Below, piece by piece: positions 12,453 through 26,600 of a stretch of DNA of 64,000 bases. Position numbers and translations under genes: made by a program. Source of the stretch: Platynereis dumerilii (lineage: Eukaryota; Annelida; Polychaeta; Phyllodocida; Nereididae); assembly GCA_026936325.1 (NCBI GenBank), contig JAPTHN010000011.1, positions 27,940,501-28,004,500 on the forward strand. Direction: 5' to 3'. The notes under the pieces were generated by a model, which did not search any database, was not told where the DNA came from, and saw only the letters and a list, made by a program, of their open reading frames with translations. Position 1 is the stretch's first letter. Each line of letters opens with the position of its first letter.

Positions 12453-15400
12453 GTTGTTCCTGTAATTGCCGCTAAAGAGCCATCAATCTCCTCCAAGCCG
12501 CAATGTATCGTGTGGATCGACCGCACATGCTATACAGTAGCTAAGAAATAACGGTACTCCATGGAAAAAGAAAGCAAGAGAGACTAGATGGAGCCTTATT
12601 GATGGATATCATCCTGCTGCTGTCCACCCAGCACTGATGTTATTGCTGGAGCTGCTGATGCTGCGGCCGATGCTGCCACTTACCTTGAACGTAATGTACG
12701 TTGACGTTACGCCCACATCTGAACCACACCACGGCATAAACAAGTGACATTGGAGATTCTCAGAAACAGAGTAACCTTCCTCGCTCGACATGTTAGGGCG
12801 GCACCGCACAATTCCAGGGATAAAAACATCCTGAGAAAAGCTGGCCCGGTGTCCATATGCGCATCATCTGGGCAGGCAGCAAGTCTATCAATCCATACCA
12901 ATGCCACATAGAGGTCAGCACCTTACACATGAACTAATCTGATAAAGTTGTCCCTGGGTCAGGATACTTCCAAGAAACGTCTCATACAGTTTGCATCCAG
13001 CTTCTTCGCTGACAAACATTGCACAGGATTGCACAGAATACAACAGATGTGGTTGGCCAACATACAGGGCATCTCAGCCAACACACAGCTGTAACCAGAG
13101 CAAGATCCCCTCTTAGCTAATTTCCGATGACATTAGCTACAAGGCTACAGACGGCCAAAGCACCATTGCTTTAGCGCATTTCGATGCAGAGAGGACGTGA
13201 CACCAGATTGCCCATAACCTTCCCCATAATGCCAGACAGGACCGCGGAGGCCCATCTTTTGGCGGTATTAGGACAACTCAAAAAAGAAGAATTGATGATG
13301 CCTGCCACCAATTCGCGTAATAGCGGCAAAATGCAGATCTTGCTTTCCGCAGTTATTCCAGCTGCAGCCTTGGGCCATCCAGGCAATCCTATTTAACTCA
13401 AACCCATGCACCTGGCTGCTTTGCAGAATCACAATCAAATGTCATCAATTCAGGGTCAAAAAGCCTGCATTGTGTCACAATGATATAATTGGTAAGCAGA
13501 AAATTGTATAAAGCTGTCATTGCTGCATAACATGAACATATTTATATGTCCCTAACATGCAATGATATTGCTTGCCACATAATTATAGGAGAAATTCAAG
13601 GCCCTAAAAAAGATATAATGCTGAATAAAACAAGTTTATTGTTCCTTTTTGGGTAGTATCTTGTGATAAAGCTATAGATTCAATTAACACAAAGGCTGGA
13701 AACTGCCTGAGTGGTGAAACAACCTTTGAGGGTTGAATCTCTTTTACAAAGCATTGTTGGCAATGTAGCTTTTGAGGCTGCAACAAATGCAGCAGCAGCA
13801 AAAGCCAAAGCAAGAAGAAGCAAAAAAGAGTGAGAAGCAACTCTAGCCAACAGGCTCCACTTCTTGCCTGCAGCAAGCAATAGCATGTGTGGGACGGCTG
13901 ACCCTTAACGGCGATTAATGGCCTCAAATTATTCTATGGAGAAAGACAGGTGGGCTGAGGTCGGAAGGTAGCTCTAAAGACGTCGTAAAGAAACACCGGA
14001 CACAGCGCACATTAAGAGAGATGGGAGGCCAGGGGTGGGGCCAGTGCCCTTCGACATGTAACACAGGTAATGCAAGGTAATGCCAAGGATGTTCTTGTAA
14101 CAAACATCAACCGTAACAATCTTCATGGCCTTCATGTAAAACCCTCATAACTTTCTTGGCTGTCGTTGTTTTACTGGTATTTTTTTCTTTTATTATACGG
14201 TGTGCATGACTCCAACATCAGCCTCCATGCTGCATGTAATGCTCACTATGCTGCATGGTATGCTCAATGGTATGCTGCATGGACCATGGTAAGCCTTGAT
14301 TCATGGGATGATCTTGCCCTTCAGCTATGGCATCATATGGCGCTGCCATTGGCATTATCATATGACATTATATGGCATTGTCAATGGCATGGCCATTATC
14401 TGACTGATATCTCTGTATGCCATTCATGATATATATAATATCCCAAGTCTCAAGAGCCACCTCCAACTATTTTTGAGATGGCACTGTAATGTCTGTATTG
14501 CAGGGTGGCCTCAATTCAAAGTGGACCATGAAAATGGCAAATCATTCAAAAACATGCACCACAATGGAAACATAATAAATTCAGATGAGGCAATCATCAG
14601 AGCATTAAATTTGTTTGACATAACTACAGCATAACATTTTAGTGTGGTTTTACAACCACAAAGACCAACAACGGCATGGAAATTCTAGCGCATTGAAAAG
14701 GGTAGAATCAGCGCTGCAGGGCAGATTCATTTCTATGCATTTACTTAACACTGCTAGACGGTGCTGTTAACAGCATGGAAAAATGGCGACACTCCATAGC
14801 ACAGTACTCCAGATAATCAGATCTGTAAAGTGAACCAACAGCCCAGAGCTATTCTGCTCTCAGCAGTCTTTGGCCCTTCTCTTTCCATGAAATGCACAAG
14901 CCGTGTGGAATTCCACAGGGCAATTGCCTTATTGTGTTGCTCGACAAGGGAGTCCCACTTGTGCATTGAATTGCGTCCTTTTTTTCTGTCGCAATATATG
15001 CTGCCGCTAACTGACTCGAAGGCATCCGGAGACTATCCAGCATGGACCGACAAGCCAGGAGTGCTTCATGAACCGGCTATTCTAGCTGCTGTAACAGGCT
15101 ACAAATGAGGAAAGGAAAAAAAAAAGATCAGCAGGCTGTAAGTCATTAATAATTTCCTTGATGTTTTTAGTGCCTGCAGGCCCCGGAGAGCAGGCACTAA
15201 CTCGAGGGAGAAATAAGGCAAATTGACAACTTGAATTCTGCGCGGATTTTCAGCCTCTTTATGTGCCGTCTCCGTGTCATGTCAGTGAAAACAAATGGCT
15301 CGTGCCTAATTCCTCATCTTCACAGGCACTGGAACAACACTCCAGGAAATCAATGCCACCAGTCAGGTCCCCACAAAAAGAGCCGCTGCCGCGTCAACCA

Positions 15401-17218
15401 ATCAACTTCATTAAACGAACTTGGGCCCTCTCCTGCAGCTCTGCCGGAGCCACGAAACATGAAACTCACTAATGTGCAGCCTTTCTTCCTCAAGTCTCAC
15501 TTCATCATATGATGCTATCCAAATCTGCAATAACCCATGAATCCTGAGTCTTGCAGCTCCATAATGATCACAACAACATCACTCAGAGGCACAGCTATTA
15601 ATCTTAACTAGAGCAATTTGACTAATGAGCTCTAATCTCAATCTGAGTCAATCAATTTCATATGGCTACAAACAAGCCATAATCACACAAATGCCTTTGT
15701 TGAAAGATGCTAATCAGCTCCTGCTTTTCAGCTACTTGGCCATGCTTTCTTAATAATGAACAAAACATCTCTCAACAGGAACTTTTAAGATTACGCTAAG
15801 ATTTCTTCTAATTTCCAACACAAGAACCAGTTCCGAGACATAGATGGAAGAGACGGAAGAGAAGGAAGTAAGCCTGAAGTTATAACACCCAGTCAACAAG
15901 TTATGTTCGATGTCTTGTCAGATGTAGCACATACAATGTTGTCGCTGCCTCATATTATTACAATATTCAACACTTTGCAGAGGATGCTATCGATGTGGCA
16001 GACACATAAGGCCGTCAAAAAACTACTGCGAAACCTTTAGCATCCACTTTCCGCATATATTATAGATGACAACTATGAGTGCTAAAGACCGCTTTCACAT
16101 ACTTCAGAGGCCAAAGCATTGGAAAGATATGTCAAAGAAGCTGTAGGCGTCCTGAAGAACAGCCGACAGAAGCCAAGCAGATTACCCATGACACCTTATA
16201 TAATTCATGCCTCTCTCCTGCCAGCTTGCAAAGCTAGGCAACAGCATGCTTCAGCAATATGTGCATCACACAAGTTCAAAGGGAATTGTTAGCTTAACCT
16301 GTCACCCATCAGGCTGCTAAGATTCTCAGGTCAGGGGTATTTATACACATACATTCATCTTTGGCACATAACAAAAACAATACCCAAACTTACACGAAAG
16401 TACATTTATGTAGTATTGTATGTGCAACAATTGAAAAGCATACCAGCCAAAATCAGTAGCTTTAGAGCCATAAGAAAACATCACATTTACGAAGATGGAA
16501 ATACATATTATTCTACAATGCACATAACAAAGAAACATTTGCTGATATGGCACAGTATGTCGCTAAGACTAGAAGGCTTCCAAGAGTGTCCTGAGAGATC
16601 TTTGTGTGACATTCCAAAAAGTATACAGACAAAATTTTCACTATCAGTGCACCAATTAGGATTACTGTTTGTTTTTTGAGTTCCACAGTTAATAGCAAAA
16701 GCAACACTGGAAATGAATAAATGTAAGGGAAATGAATCAAGGCTTCTGTAGACCCTGAATGCAGCATATTACAAGTAAGTGCAATACGGTTTTAACAACT
16801 TGGACACACAATGGGATCAACAGTTAAACAAACGGAGTAATATTTGGGAAGAGAATAACACATATGACATCAAAGAAACACATTACATTTATGGTAACAT
16901 AACAGAACCTTTGAAGCCTAACTACATGCTATATTTATAGATGTGCGGTTAAACTATTTGTGTAAAATCTGACCTGTTAAAAGCGAGACATAGCAAGACC
17001 ATTACTTAGAGCAGCCTTAACAAAGCGTTTCTGCTGTGGCAAATGATTTTCTTTTAAAAAGCATCGCCTTTTGTTCCGCAGAAATGCAGCATGAAGGCTC
17101 GACAAGCAGTACGAATGCCATAACTCACAAGGAGCAGAAAAGAGGAGCGAGAGAGAGAGAAAAAAGGACGGACGCAAAATCTATCCATTTCTCAACGTTA
17201 CATCATTCCCATCCTCTG
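12453..17218. other. Unique-looking sequence with minor low-complexity patches
   Basis: No gene is supported. A GCA/GAA-rich patch lies at 13,785-13,830. Loosely repeated ATGGCAT and TGCATGGTATG words occupy 14,220-14,420. The part 15,540-15,800 is rich in TAAT and Sox-like ACAAAG words and is discussed as a possible regulatory element. Confidence 0.4.
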
Positions 17219-17345
17219 CATCAACTGATGTGGCTGCTGCTGCTGCTGCTGGATACAGGCCAAGGACAGATTCTCTGCAACCAGCAACCTCACCATCATC
17301 AGCAGCAGTAACAGCAGCAGCAGCAGCAGCAGAAGCAGCATCTCT
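17219..17345. repeat. Inverted trinucleotide pair: (CTG)n followed by (CAG)n
   Basis: A run of about six CTG units near 17,230-17,250 is followed after about 60 bases by interrupted CAG units (about 17,298-17,340). The two runs are complementary and could pair as a stem in single-stranded DNA or RNA. A frame through this region ends in a Leu run and then His/Gln residues. I regard that as a product of the repeat, not a gene. Confidence 0.8.
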
Positions 17346-17457
17346 CCATCACCAGTGAGAAAACATCACCTGGCCAACATCAAGCATCATGAAGCATGCA
17401 GAATGGGACAAGGGGGATCTGTGCAATTCACTTGGCAGTTCAGAAGACTCTGTGCAA

Positions 17458-17632
17458 GCTTCTTTCAGTCATGTCTTCTTTAAGGCATTGTTCAATAAAA
17501 AAGAAATATATTTAAGAATTAAGATATATCCTGTGCTGTTTCACAATAAACTTTCAGTCAGAAGCACCAATAGAAAGCTTCTTTCAGTCATGTCTTCTTT
17601 TCTTCTTTCAGGCCAATTTAACATTGTTCAAT
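17458..17632. repeat. Direct repeat separated by 119 bp
   Basis: GCTTCTTTCAGTCATGTCTT begins at 17,458 and again at 17,577. Both copies are followed within about 35 bases by ATTGTTCAATA. This looks like a local duplication followed by small indels. Confidence 0.75.
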
Positions 17633-20600
17633 AGAGAAGTAATGTACAATTTCGAAATTTAGGGTCATTTAGTATACCTGGTTACTTAATTTAATGATGG
17701 AAGACAGGGGAGGCATCCGAATTGCCTCATCTGTACATTGTCTCATTGCCTAGTCTGATCATGCTGATTCATGGTCCCAATACAGAATAGATAGAAGTCA
17801 AAAGCAGTCAACATCCATGTATCCATGTGCATGGCCACATAGAACTTCCAGATCAGCACATATTTTATTCATGCCATTTACCAGTCAGGGAAATTATCAC
17901 CAGCTGATGACAATCAATGTCCTCAGCCCCACATGACAATCACCCTAGCACTGTCATCACCCTCCCATGACACTCTCACAGTGTCATGGCCTAGCCATGA
18001 CTTTGGCAGTGCTCAAAATCATCTTTGACAGGCTATTTAAAAAGAACTACTGCAACTATCACTTCCAAACTTGGTATAAAGTTGTATCACAGTGTCAACT
18101 AACTCTATGAATTTTGGCAGACCTATCCATTACATAATGAGGAAAAGAATCCGAAGGCTCCAGAGAAATTAGCAAATTGTCATCAGCTGCTGATGACTTT
18201 GCATTATTTCGTGAAATTGGATAGAATTAAGTCCCGCAACTGACATGCTGCTGTGTGGTGAGGATGGCTGCAAAGAGATCAGACTTTCTTCTGATAGCCA
18301 ACTGATCAACCCCACACACTCAATCATCCTGTCAGGGCCAGGACTTGGCTGGAATTGCAATTGTCCTCATATGCTGGTAATTTCCCTGACTGTTTACTGG
18401 GCTCACCCTAATTCAATTATCAATAGCCTTGACATAAAAGCTCATCCAGTAATATACAGTTATTGAATTCGTGACTTACAACAACACAAAATGTCATACA
18501 TATCAACATGGTTTAATATCATATGTAATCATATGTAACACAGGGTGTTGTGAAGAATATATTAAATAAAAGAAATTCAATATTGGTCAACAGACATGAC
18601 TGAAATGTTAGACTTCTTAACTTCAGATTACAGCGAGGAACGGGGACAACTGTTCATAATTTGTTAAAATCCCACACCTACAAATGAGGAACCCCATTGT
18701 TCGGGGGTTTTATGCTTATTCAGTACCTTTTATTGAGGTACGTCGAAAACTATTATTAGGAAGGATCATAAAACCTATCAGCCTACACATTGAAAAAGAC
18801 ACCATGGCAAACAATTAACGTTATTTGGGGATGGCACCAAAGCAAAATTATAACTAGGTTGCATTATTTCTTGATGACAGGAGTTCCTATATAGTTGTGG
18901 GTGTTTGACAGCGGAAAAAAAAGGAGTCAATTCTGTCTGCAGCAACTGAATATTTGCCTTCTGGAAAACATAGAACAAGAATAACACTGTGAACGTACTT
19001 TGTGTATAATGCAGAATGTTGAATGTCACGCGCCTGACAGGTTTATCACTAAATTCATAATGCAAGAAGTACTATCTGGCAATGCCATTCGTACAAAATA
19101 TTGCCCTGCCTACATAAAATGCACAGAAGAACGCAGTACGTGTAGTTCACAGAACGTAAATCAACCCCCACACCCTCACAGTGTGTAGCTTTGGTGTATA
19201 ACGGGTATTCGTGACAAGCGAGACTCACTACACAGAAAACACAGAGAGAAAAAACACAGGGCGAAAAAGGGCCACTCGTTCTTACATATATACAAAGCAA
19301 AGAAGATGAAAAGTGTCCTGTCAATCCTATGACAAAAACTCCCACAGGGACACACATATCTGTATATGCAGTGCAACTCTGAGCAACTGTGCTGTCAAGC
19401 TCTTTATAGTGTATCTATCTATCCGAAAAGCACAGAAGGCTGCCAGAAGCTCATTCGCAGCAGTGTCTTGTTTCATTTTCAAAGTATTTCGCAAATAACA
19501 TGGCATTTCTTTTGCAGCTAACTAATGATGGCAATGAATGTCTGCACAGTTCCAAGACACAATATGGAAACCACCCCCATCTATCATGCGCCTCCTTGAA
19601 ATTCTTGCACTTTTTCTTTCTCCGCCTTTCCCCACATGATGAGTGAACTCCTCTCCATTTTTGCATTAACTACCGCCGCTGGCCGACCATGTAATTGCAA
19701 CCCATCTATTCACAGCAACATGGTTTATAAGATTGTGGCTGACATTAATGCTTTGATTAAGGAAATGAACAGTTAATTCAAAAACCTTTCTAGCATACTA
19801 ATTCACACCCTCCACAAGCTCCATAAGGATTTTCAACTTGAATCAAATCACTTCTGCCATTGCAGCCACTGCAGCCAAATAACAATGAGACCCACAAATA
19901 TCCACTAAATGAGCATGTTTTTCTTTTTAATTATAGATTAAAGCAATCTCAAATTAATTAGGACTAAATCACAGCAGCATGAGGAACTTTATGGGATTTT
20001 AAAATTAGATGGCTTCCTGTGGTGCTCAATCAAAGCTTCACACTAAACTGCCAACGAAACATCCACAAATCGACAACGATAAAACAAAGAAAGATGAAGA
20101 AAAACAAAGAGGAGTGAAAGTGACACTAAACATGAGAACCAAATTGACGCAACATCTTAAGTACATTTCAGTATGAGATCATGAAAATGATATTGTGTAC
20201 ATCCGATACACTAGTGCATCCCTGACTTCGGCTTAGACAACCCGAACTGTCTTGACACACTTGGAAACATCAGCGATGTACATACCTTACTGCTGAGTCC
20301 TCGGAAAGCCGAACCCAAATATGTGAACGGGGAGTTATAAGGTCATTAGGAACAACATAATGTGGCTAAATCTTCTTTCAGTGTTTAGCTGGCAGCTTAA
20401 CAAGCTTACGGATGATTGCTGTCTGGCCGCATTGCAGTTTTAGGGCTACAAAACACAAAAGTCTAAGCCGAGAAGAAACTCTAAATGAAATCAGTTCAAC
20501 TGCAACATTATGTTCACTTGTGGCAAAAGGAAAAACATTGCAGCGAAACTGAATATATTTCGTATATAGTCGATTTGAATCTCTATCACATTTGCATTGA

Positions 20601-23600
20601 TAACAGTACAGATTTCAATATCAAGTAAATCTGAATATAAAAATCCATAGTAACCAAATATATTATGGCTTAACTCAAGTTATATGGTGGTCGTTCATCA
20701 CTGTAAGATCTCCCCATCAATATTACAATGATGGATCAATTTCTCAACTCGACTTTCACAACCACACCACTGACACCAGGCAAATAGTAGCGATTGAGTA
20801 GTTCTTATCTTACACAGATGAAAACTGCTCATGAGCCAAGAAACTCTTTTTTTCAAGTGGTTTTTTTACCTTCCTGTCTAATGACACCAACATCTGTTGT
20901 GCCAGCTCACCCTTTCAGTCTGGTTGGTTAAGGAGAATTTGTCAAGCATAATTTTGAAATTAATGCCGGGCCATAAAAGCAGAGCAATCTGACAATTATT
21001 GCTATTTATTGCATTCGTAGTTAGGTCTAACTGAAACAGATTCTGAAGACTTAAGAACATCTGCCTAAATTACACCCCAGGCAGAAATTAGAAAGTTGCT
21101 CAGAGCATGGCTGCAAGCATCCTTGTGCAATATTACAATGTGTCATTATCCCCAAGGAAATTTCACCCTGCAGTTATATGTCAATAGCTGAAAGTAACAG
21201 TTATATGTGTCAGCATTATCATGTGGGTTATCTTACAGCTTACAGTGCTTTACACATTCAGCAACACATATTAGACAGCTTGTCAGACAAGTACATTATG
21301 TACACACAAAATACAATACATGTATAGAGTGTAGCAACACAGCATGTACAAGTCTCAACAAGTGCAACATTATATCTTAAATATGTACATGATGTACAAT
21401 GTACATCTCTTGAAAAAAATCCAATTAACATGATATGTAATGACAAATTACTTATGTCTGCATTGTCTGGTGTATTACATCTTTTCTGATAGATGCTAAC
21501 AAATCACCAGGTTATTCATCATCAGGTAACAAGGCTCATTGGAAAAAAAGGTACAAATTATGCAAAATGTCATGGTGAACTGAAATTCATTTCTTGTTCA
21601 AAACTTCAAATTACACGGGTAATCATTTCGTATTAATTTGCAATTCAATTTATGCAAATATATGGCAACCCCCCCGTGAGTGTTTCCGGGGAACATAAAA
21701 CAATTTCTGCGATGAAATAACAAGCACTTAGGGGCAAATATGCACCTCCCAGTTATTTTAGTCCAGAGGACCTTGGTCTTCCTTTGAGCACACTCGGCTA
21801 ACAGTCTGCTTCACCAACCAATATTTGCACCATTACTTTGATGGACAGAAATGGGTAATGTCTTCCCACGGAATAACTTCATACAGCCTGAAAATGGTCT
21901 CACAGGATGTGACATAACTAAACTAGGAAGACCTTTAAATAAAAAATCTCAATTTCCCCCAAAAAAAAACATATCACAATTGGACAACAGGACAGGAAAT
22001 GTCGCCGAAGATGTCATATAACTGCTTTCAAACTGAATATCATCAGTATATTATATATTCTAACTTCGAAGTATTTCCACTTATCGACAAAATCAATCAC
22101 TTTTGACACCTGCGAGTGCCTCAAAATATTTTTGCCAACATTTTTTAAATAAACACTTCAGATTCAAAACCTGCAAAGGACATTCGGATTTTTTCACATA
22201 TGCAGTTGTATCGAAGCAATTTAGAAAATAACTTCAACAGTTTTTCTTTGGTCTGTGGCTCTTCATGTAGATTTTTTACTTTTAAAACTGAAATTCTAAT
22301 ATCAAAACAGTCTTAATTTTCAATTCAACAGTGTATAACACAGGAATAGCAGAAAATTCACTTTCATTCGCATATCATCAACTGTATCAAAACAGATACA
22401 TTTTGCTCATTCAAGGATTGACCATCGACCCATTTACTCATACCATTGAAGGCCCTCGTATTGAAAGCCTCCCATTTAGTAATGAGATCCCTTCCATTCA
22501 TTGCCACTCGTGGCCATTGAATGTGGCATGAGTGGCATGTTATTTCTACACTGTTCAATGGCAAATGATTTTGCACAAGGTGTTAAAAGCAAAATGAGGA
22601 CCATTACATATCTTATTATAGTTTATAGAGACTATTAGAGAACAATACAGAACTATTCCTATCGATATTAGAGTAATTTACCCATACAGGTAAGTCTGCA
22701 ATGAAATTTCCACAATTATTCACACAACAATAACAGGTAAATACTCACAGGTATTCATGTAGCAAGGCAAATTTACACATACAGACATGCAGTTGAAGTA
22801 GCAACAAGCCAATAATAGGGTACCTGCAGCAGGACAATTACAGAAGAATAGGTAGCAATTATATTCAAATAGTGTAAAGGAATATGACAGTAAGGTCGCC
22901 AAATCAATAGAAATCAATGAGGAATATTGCCAAGAGAATACGTATATTCTCAAATACTATGTCCTGCACATGAACTCTATTACTATTCCTCTATCCATAT
23001 CCTTCTTTTATCACTCTTAATAAAGTGAAATACAATAAAACTTTGCATGTATATGGTATACATGTATATGGTTTACACTTTGTACTTCATGTCAAATAAC
23101 CACTGTATTGTAAGATAGAAAGCAATAAACCTATGCTAAAGTACAAGCAGACTCAACTGACTCAACAGAAAATTCAACATTTTTTTATTTTGTATTCTCA
23201 TATCCTGATTTGCCTACAAGAGCCCTGGAGGTTTGAACTCGAGGAGTAGTGGAGAGACCCGAGAGTCCAGAAGGCAATCAAAATTATCTCAGAAATCTCA
23301 ACCAGTCTGTTGTCGAAGAGATTCCAGTTAAATTCTCGCTCGAATCTTACGATCCAATGCTAGTCGGCTACGTCTACGAGTATTCTCAGAATCTCTCGGG
23401 TCCCATATTCCTCCTACACTGTGGGCCACATGGGGCGAGGCATTTGCTTAAGATTTTCCACCAGTTTACTTCCAGATTTGGTTCTAGATTTGGCTTCTTC
23501 AGCAAGTTGAACAGAGGGATTAGGACAGGATTACTACACAAGCCCTGAGCAACTATCATGTGTCCTGTAAGCCTTCAGAAGTGTTCTCGGAGTATCCCTA

Positions 23601-24366
23601 AACTGTTCTGGGTGTGTTCTTTAAACTTTTCTTGCATTAGGCATTCCTAAAAGGTCATAGCCTTTTCTCCCCACCTGCTTTCCAGCTGCTACTATTTGCG
23701 TGACATATCTCCACATTCAGCAGAGAGGAGAGCAGACTGAAGAAGAAAAATAGAGAGAAATAGAGATATGGCCTTGTGTTACTGTGTAAGGGGAGAAGAA
23801 GAAAGCTACAAACAGAAATGTGAAATGTGCTGTAGCTTTTTGTGTCACTTCAGTCTCACACACTATCTGCTAATGTGCATAATTTACACATTGTACTAGA
23901 AATACACACACATCATCAATCTTGATGTGTCAACTAAAGCATACATAATAAAAGATGCGGCGTCACCAGACATTAAGAGACTCATTACGGATACCGTGCA
24001 TATATCAACTATTCTATATTATTCATGTATTTAGACAAATAAATTATGAAAAAGACTATCACATTTATAGTGAATGTCAAAATTGATTGATCGATTGTCT
24101 AATACCTGTCAGAAGGCAAGCAAACAATCAATGTTATGGACTTGGTATAATAGCTCATTACGAAAAGGTATCCAACACATTTTCACAATATTTCAAGTTC
24201 GTAAATGTCTAAGATTTAGGAGTGACTTGATAATTTGTTGGCATTGTTTGTTCAGTACATGTCATACAGTTACAGTAAATGTCAATGATACAGCCAAGCC
24301 AATTGGCATGCTGAAAATTGACCTGCAAAGAGCTGTAAGAAAGTTGTGCTGATGAGCCTAACAATG
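17633..24366. other. Long unique-looking stretch, no supported gene
   Basis: I found no coding domain or transposon end. A 19-bp palindrome (GTCATCAGC, one base, GCTGATGAC) is at 18,179-18,197. Clustered TGTACAT words lie at 21,340-21,405, and a tandem pair of GTATATGGTATACAT-like units at 23,043-23,075. A frame of 99 codons at 23,249-23,548 begins with GTG and has no recognised motif. The part 19,860-20,050 has several TAATTA words. Confidence 0.4.
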
Positions 24367-24456
24367 GATGTACACAATTTTGAACATACTGAAACAAATC
24401 TGAACTTTCTCGATGTACACAATGTTGAACATTCTTAAACAAATCTGTACTTTCAA
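24367..24456. repeat. 45-bp tandem duplication
   Basis: Two adjacent 45-bp units start GATGTACACAATTTTGAACA and GATGTACACAATGTTGAACA and differ at a handful of sites, in keeping with a simple local duplication. Confidence 0.85.
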
Positions 24457-25989
24457 ACCATACAGTCTTATAAATTGTGAGACAAACGAAACAAAATGTT
24501 AAAGAAACAGAATATGACACTCAAATCCACATTTACTTCGCAATTTATATGTCGGTACATACGATGCAATTGCTATATGAGTGTGTAGCACAAAGTATAT
24601 GTTGTTTTTTCAATGTTATCACCAAGGCAGAGGAATTGATCCGGGGGCAAGTAATTGCTAAGTCCATCAGAGGAGCCTTGCAGTTTCCATATCTATTCTT
24701 TAATGCATGCAGCACTTGGCAACTACTCCACATCAATAAAATCATTGCACCAGGACCACCCAATATGATCCCAGGACCCTCAAGGAGCAATCGTTAGGCG
24801 CCAAAATACTCCACAAATTCAATGTTAAAAGACTTCACATGAAAACTTAAAACTTCGCTGATACCGTGATGTAGGTGAAGTAATTGAACGGCGGCTTGAA
24901 GTTTGGAGAATTAAATTTTAAATCAATTGCACCTGAAACTGAAGCGTGTCGTAGCTTGCTGATAAGTTTACCTGAGATTGCAGACTACCTGGAAACTAAA
25001 ATTACTGTAAGAATATTCCACGAAAGACCAATCTAGTGGTCATACTCTCTGATCAATATGGCTCAAGTCTCAATTTATAGAGTTCTGATTGATCTCATTG
25101 AAGTTAGCAATGCATGTATTATTAAAGAAGTACACTGCATATTGTATTTGTAGCAGCATCTCAGCTTCAAACAAGATGGACACCTGTCCAGTACATTATA
25201 CTATTTTTAAAAGTTACTAATTGAATCCTGTGATTCTATTACCATATCCCCAACTTTGCCCTTCTCAGCCTTCTATCACTTAGAGCAGTCTGGTATCATA
25301 TCAACCATGTTAATCAGCTTTGAAGCAGACTTCAATGGAACAGGTAGATGTGACAAGGAAAGGTCAGTGATGTCCAGGTATTATAATAGCTGGCAGCTAT
25401 AGTGTATTAATACCCACAATGGCAGGGGAATCTATTTTGAGAGGGGTTTATTGTTCAAGAGGGTATGGTTATCAAGGTGCTGAAGCAGGGCAATAGGTGA
25501 GGGGGTGAGAGGAGGGGTGACAAGTGGAGGATGTTGGGGTAGGATGATGGGGTAAAATGATGGGGTAAAATGATGGGGCAATAGTAAGCACATCCGGGCA
25601 GTTGGGAGGGGTTAAATGGAGCGTGGTGGTTGCTGGGGTAAAAGGTGACATGTGTGCCCTCCTTGACCTTTGTATGTTTCCTTAACAACCTAGTTACCCC
25701 ACTAGCAGTGACTAGCAGAGGCTGGGGTGTCCCAAAAGCAGAAATGAAAGGACAGTGACTTGGCTAGGGTGCAAAGCTATTGCAAACCAATGCTATAGTT
25801 TGCTATCCCCTGGTTGCCTGGATGTTCATGTTCTAGCAAGTAGCAAATGGAATGTAGGAGCTCATTGCAATTCAATGAACAATTCAGGTCAACCATCTAA
25901 TGTCAATGGTTAAATCCTTTTTATCTCATCTCTGAAATACTTCCAGTTCACACTACAACTTCCAAGATAATGCAATGCCCACATTGTCT
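24457..25989. other. No recognisable feature apart from a short repeat
   Basis: A G-rich patch with three 13-bp GATGGGGTAAAAT units is at 25,545-25,585. The remainder is unique-looking AT-rich sequence. Confidence 0.5.
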
Positions 25990-26600
25990 AAGTGCAATCC
26001 AGTGAGATGCAGTGCAAATTTGGTACCATCCTATTTGAAATGCACTGTTCATTATCATACAAGGTGACATGCAGTGCTAACTTGGTACCATCCACAATGA
26101 GATGCAGTGCTAACTTGATACCATCCATAGTGAGATGCAGAGCTATCTTGGTACCATCCACAGTGAGATGCAGAGCTAACTTGATACCATCCACAGTGAG
26201 ATGCAGTGCTACCTTGATACCATCCACAGTGAGATGCAGTGCTAACTTGGTACCATCCACAGTGAGATGCAGTGCTAACTTGATACCATCCATAGTGAGA
26301 TGCAGAGCTATCTTGGTACCATCCACAGTGAGATGCAGAGCTAACTTGATACCATCCACAGTGAGATGCAGTGCTACCTTGATACCATCCACAGTGAGAT
26401 GCAGTGCTAACTTGGTACCATCCACAGTGAGATGCAGTGCTAACTTGATACCATCCAAAGTAAGATGCAGTGCTAACGTGGTACCATCCACAGTGAGATG
26501 CAGTGCTAACTTGGTACCATCCTATGAGAAATGCAATGTTCACTACCATCCAAAGTGAAACTCCATTCTCACTACCACCCCAATAGAAATGCTGCCTACT
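25990..26600. repeat. 33-bp minisatellite with 165-bp higher-order repeat
   Basis: The unit has the form GATGCAGTGCTAACTTG plus GTACCATCCACAGTGA and runs for about 14 clear copies between about 26,065 and 26,530. More decayed copies lie on both sides. Five monomer types recur in the same order with a 165-bp period (26,101-26,265, then 26,266-26,430). Because 33 is a multiple of three and the unit has few stops, one plus-strand and two minus-strand frames stay open across it (188, 167 and 209 codons). This explains the longest open frames here and is not evidence of a gene. Confidence 0.95.

Noticed and set aside
17036-17311. A frame with a Leu run followed by His/Gln runs, resembling a signal peptide
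   Set aside because: The hydrophobic run is translated CTG repeat and the Gln run is translated CAG repeat. There is no other coding evidence.
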